DNA of 64,000 nucleotides from Odontocerum albicorne (lineage: Eukaryota; Arthropoda; Insecta; Trichoptera; Odontoceridae): NCBI GenBank assembly GCA_949825065.1, contig OX463849.1:35235199-35299198 (forward strand), in the 5' to 3' direction. The translations under genes and the position numbers were made by a program. The notes under the pieces are model-generated. The model saw only the letters and a program-made list of their open reading frames with translations, had not been told where the DNA came from and ran no database searches. This document shows, in pieces, positions 61,160 to 64,000 of the stretch (the first letter of the stretch is position 1; each line of letters begins with the position of its first letter).

Positions 61160-61330
61160 GTTTCCGCATCGAGTGACTAGCGACCCCTCAAGATGGGACA
61201 TGAGAGGAAAGACAAGGAGCAGAGGCAAGATTAATTGGTTGTCATTAGAAGAAGCGGCCAAATATGCGAAAAGCAATTATAAGTATCTGCTGTCCCTGCC
61301 TGAGAGGACGTGAGGGTAGACGACAAGTGA
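61160..61330 (+). pseudogene. Possible LINE ORF2 tail
   Basis: In one frame: RVTSDPSRWDMRGKTRSRGK, INWLSLEEAAKYAKSNYKYL and LSLPERT, then stop. It is open for about 50 codons and resembles the W--LEEA---A-DR end of some LINE proteins. Tentative. Confidence 0.35.
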
Positions 61331-62150
61331 GGGGAAAGAAGTAGGAAAGAATTTGTTAAGAAGTGTTTTTGGGAAATGAGAGTCTGTCAGGTAAAACGGA
61401 AGTATAGATTAATGTATTCGATTCCTTTCAATTTTGATTTTTGTCATTTGAGATTATTTATAAACAAATTGTAAATATTGTGTTAGATAAGGTAGTGACC
61501 ACTTTGAAACGTTTTTTGGTCTAAATAAAAGTTGTTAAAAATCAGTGTTCGTTTATTTCTTGGCTTATTTTCAATATTTTTCTCATTCCACGTCCATTTA
61601 GAAAAAGGAAGAGCCTGTAGGAATTTTAATAAATGGTTTAAATACATCGATATTTTCACGTAAGTTTGATGACATTTCGGAAATGTATTTTGACATTTTG
61701 ATGACATTTCGGAAATGTATAATTGTACCATTTTGCCAAACCATTTTTTATATTATCTCTCAGTCCTCAGCTCCGAAACGCGATCCATTGACTGATTTGA
61801 AACATATTAAGAAAGTATCTATTACCTATAGTCCTTTTTTCTCTCGCTCTTCCCCTACTTCTTCACACAATATGTCACATGCAGGACATTATCACTTGAG
61901 TTGGTCTTGATTGCATTGTTTGTGTATGTCTTTCTGTTTTGTCAATTGTTCATACATATTTCTAATTATTACGTGGTTTACTGTACATCATACTTTACAA
62001 ATAAATTGTATTGTAAACTTTTGGACCTTAAAATGTATACGAGTATAAGAAAATAACTATGCAAAAAATATCCAATTCACTTTTTTTTAAATATCAGAAA
62101 ATAATGTATCTATCATGTATGTGGAAAAATGTCAATCCAGTTACTGAAAC
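61331..62150. other. No gene; local 30-bp duplication
   Basis: TTGATGACATTTCGGAAATG is repeated at 61667 and 61697. A TACGAGTA octamer is at 62038-62045. Otherwise A+T-rich without a frame. Confidence 0.4.
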
Positions 62151-62154
62151 ACTC

Positions 62155-62510
62155 AAGCATACAAACACGCCGTTTCCAGGCCGGAGTATGCAAAGACGCG
62201 AGATCACTAAACTGCCCTATCGCAACAAACATATTTTGATTTTTCTACCACTATACGCCTTCTCATATAATTCCTACTATGTATCTGATTTTTCACATTT
62301 CTATCTTTAAAAATATCATTCACATGATTCAACCACATTTTCCGAGGCCTTCCTCTACCACACTTTCCACACACAACTACAGAATATGTACTCATTTATT
62401 AGTTTTGTCAGCCTTTTTTCATTCATTCGTTCTACATGATAAAAAACACTTCAACGTTTTCTTCTTCATTCTACTCAATACATCAGTCACTTTCATCCCT
62501 AATCACTAAT
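62155..62510 (-). pseudogene. LINE-H C-terminal relic (minus strand)
   Basis: The minus strand reads VVVCGKCGRGRPRKMWLNHV, NDIFKDRNVKN, then SYMRRR-like codons and KSKYVC. This is the clearest statement of the LINE-H RGRPRK-W block and its C-terminus. The first half on the plus strand, ACACGCCGTTTCCAGGCCGG, is the complemented 3' end. Confidence 0.75.
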
Positions 62511-62579
62511 CGGAAATCAGAAAATATAAATTTTTCTATTTGAAAATATAATTATTCCTAGCTTAATATATTCTTTGTT

Positions 62580-62795
62580 AGTACTTATCATATATTATCG
62601 CATAAAACAGTAACTGTTAGTATCATAAATTATCGCATATAATCAGTAGTATTTGTTAGTATCATACATTATCGCATATAATCAGTAGTATTTGTTACTA
62701 TCATACATTATCTTTGACAGTTTTTTTAGTATCATACATTATCGCATAAGTCCATTAGTACGAGTATCATACATTATCGCATATAATCTTAAAAG
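62580..62795. repeat. Degenerate tandem array, unit about 40 bp, 6 copies
   Basis: TATCATACATTATCGCATAT recurs at about 62589, 62621, 62661, 62700, 62730 and 62765. One unit carries a TACGAGTA (62759-62766) where the others have a plain TA. Confidence 0.85.
62759..62766. other. Footprint-like TACGAGTA, paralogue-supported
   Basis: Neighbouring units read TTAGTATCATACATTATCGC; this unit reads TTAGTACGAGTATCATACAT. The insert is exactly six bases with otherwise identical flanks on both sides. Confidence 0.85.
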
Positions 62796-63210
62796 TCTAA
62801 GTATTTTTATAAACAATCTCCCGAATGATGCCACAAATACTTTATCTCTTTATATTTGGTATTTAAATAGATGCTAATATAAACAAATATCAATCAGTAA
62901 CAATACTTCGTACAAACAATACTGTTGTTACCCATCACAAGTTAGCAAGTAACCAATTTAATTTACTTTTCTCACACATCCATCGTCTGCCTTTGGCGAA
63001 AAACAATTACACGCCACCGTTCATCCCTGTGAACTGGCCGCCATTATGTCAGCGTTTTCGCGCCAATGGACAAATACAGTGGCGCCAACAGACAAGGGCC
63101 ACATCCGCTACCAACAGAATGGTGTTGACATTTCGGCTTGCAACTAAACTCGGATTGTTCCGATGAGTGGCTCTTAACCTTTTCGTATCCTAGCACCCTT
63201 TTAATAGTCC
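62796..63210. other. No gene recognised
   Basis: 62990-63150 is G+C-richer (GGCCGCCATTATGTCAGCG, GTGGCGCCAACAGAC) without a legible frame. GTGGCTCTTAACCTTTTCG at 63168 resembles the hAT end at 31382 and may be a scrap of that family. Confidence 0.35.
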
Positions 63211-63214
63211 CTTG

Positions 63215-63475
63215 ATGGCGGCCGTGTTCAAACAGTTAGCATTCACGTTAAGCAAGCGGGTTCCCGAGTTTCGATTCATGGTTGATTTCCCTTATGGAAT
63301 GGTTTTACTCTTAGATTATTTCACCCAAAAAAAGATGCCAGTCTGGTAAAGGAGTTCTTGTGGTAACAATGGTCTGGTTCGTCTAGTAGTGTTGCCAACA
63401 CCTTCAATGACGAACCGCGAGTTCCGATCCTACTTTAGAGGTTCTAAAACCGGAAGGCTCGATTACTCAAAGCAT
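63215..63475 (+). mobile_element. SINE-C copy, fullest
   Basis: Head GCATTCACGTTAAGCAAGCG, GTTCCCGAGTTTCGATTC. Middle ATGCCAGTCTGGTAAAGGAG and TTCTTGTGGTAACAATGG. End GTTCTAAAACCGGAAGGCTC and GATTACTC. The other copies (29388, 47715, 52455, 55735, 59903) each match one half, so this copy joins them into one family of about 260 bp. Confidence 0.75.
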
Positions 63476-63499
63476 TGCAATTATTAAATAGTAACACTC

Positions 63500-63775
63500 A
63501 ATTACATATGTAATTGAGTGTCACTGTTTGTCAGGCTGATGAGAATGTGCAACGGGGTTTTATATAATCCAAAATCGGAATTTATTTTTTCATGCTACAT
63601 ATATACGAGTATGTCCTCAGTGAGATACAGGCAAAAGCCTAGTTTACTTGGGACACGACAAATGAAAGGCAACAAACCCAAAGCCATTAAAATTTTGGGT
63701 CCGAATTAAATTACCTGTTGTTTTTTCGAAAATTACGTATATTTCTTGTCATGTGTAAAGTAAATAAATAAATTG
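63500..63775 (+). repeat. Repeat A, copy 4
   Basis: GAGTGTCACTGTTTGTCAGG, GTGCAACGGGGTTTTATA, CTCAGTGAGATACAGGCAAA and CCTAGTTTACTTGGGACACG match copy 3 nearly base for base. The left edge is truncated near ATTACATATGTAATTGAGTG, an 18-bp palindrome-like junction. One TACGAGTA octamer is inside at 63604-63611. The frame 63518-63709 ends in TRQMKGNKPKAIKILGPN. Confidence 0.8.
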
Positions 63776-63849
63776 TTATTTCGGAAAGCCCACTTCTTGC
63801 TGCTATTTCTTTTGATTTTAATATTCTATATTATGACACTTACCCTTGA

Positions 63850-64000
63850 AATAATACAACTGTTTCAGGAGCGAGTGCTTCTGATAGTTTACCTTTGCAT
63901 GGGTCATCTTCAATAGATTATCTACCTAAGTGAAAGTGTTTAGCCCAATCTTTCACTGTGGAATAAAACGGAGAAGATTGTCTGTAGATGGCATCTAAAC
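63850..64000 (-). pseudogene. Mariner-type helix-turn-helix fragment at window edge
   Basis: The complement reads LDAIYRQSSPFYSTVKDWAK, HFHLGR, stop, SIEDDPCKGKLSEALAPETV. In mariner-like transposases the second DNA-binding segment is S-STV--W---FK-GR-S-EDDPR-GRP--A-T-E. The GRP hook is GKL here and one stop is present, so it is dead. It may continue beyond the window. The family differs from the three mariners above. Confidence 0.75.

Noticed and set aside
63590..63620. Fourth paralogue proof for the footprint idea (repeat A copy 4 versus copy 3)
   Set aside because: The two copies also differ by AT-dinucleotide length at the octamer, so the six-base insertion cannot be separated cleanly.

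Overview
This window looks like repeat-saturated, gene-poor intergenic DNA (or very large intron) from an arthropod, most likely an insect. The base composition is strongly A+T-rich by eye. No operons or bacterial-type genes are seen. Almost everything recognisable is eukaryotic transposable-element DNA: a jockey-clade LINE, many dead LINE fragments, several mariner families, hAT and piggyBac deletion derivatives, Helitron relics, a Penelope-like element, a solo LTR and at least two tRNA-derived SINE families. I found no host gene that I can defend. I cannot name the species.

Layout. 1-6.8 kb: end of an unknown interspersed family (repeat A), LINE reverse-transcriptase (RT) relics, a hAT derivative at 3263-3706, a LINE tail with a C2H2 finger, a mariner relic and a 37-bp tandem array. 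6.8-20 kb: SINEs, 45-bp and 39-bp tandem arrays, a piggyBac-type element inserted inside a SINE (11453-12262), a Helitron helicase end (15262-15575), a second repeat A copy and an inverted-duplicate mariner (17257-17735). 20-32 kb: LINE relics, a Penelope-like fragment between inverted arms carrying hammerhead-ribozyme-like cores (24165-24727), an RT relic on the minus strand (24900-25280), a 208-bp mariner deletion derivative (26871-27078) and a hAT MITE with a perfect 8-bp target duplication (31382-31676). 32-43 kb: a mariner relic, then the only long intact reading frame, a 5'-truncated jockey-type RT (36776-38380) with 3' UTR and poly(A). 43-64 kb: LINE tails, SINEs, a deleted mariner (52801-53731), a Helitron N-terminal relic (53893-54470), a solo LTR (56225-56646), a G-quadruplex motif (56861-56880), two more repeat A copies and a mariner helix-turn-helix fragment running off the end.

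The most unusual signal is not a gene. The 8-mer TACGAGTA (or its complement TACTCGTA) occurs about 28 times by my count, roughly ten times the composition expectation. In three places a paralogous repeat copy lacks exactly six bases of it and has a plain TA. TA-CGAG-TA is what a TA-targeting transposon with CGAG termini would leave on excision. The mariner copies at 26871 and 52803 have such termini, and so does the Minos group of Tc1-like elements. The window may therefore hold a dense fossil record of cut-and-paste excision.

The elements do not form a pathway. They are layered insertions, several of them nested (piggyBac in SINE, mariner beside repeat A, footprints inside LINEs and satellites). 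The jockey RT is the only frame with intact catalytic residues; all the other proteins are truncated, frameshifted or interrupted by stops. Boundaries of dead elements are by-eye estimates, usually within tens of bases.
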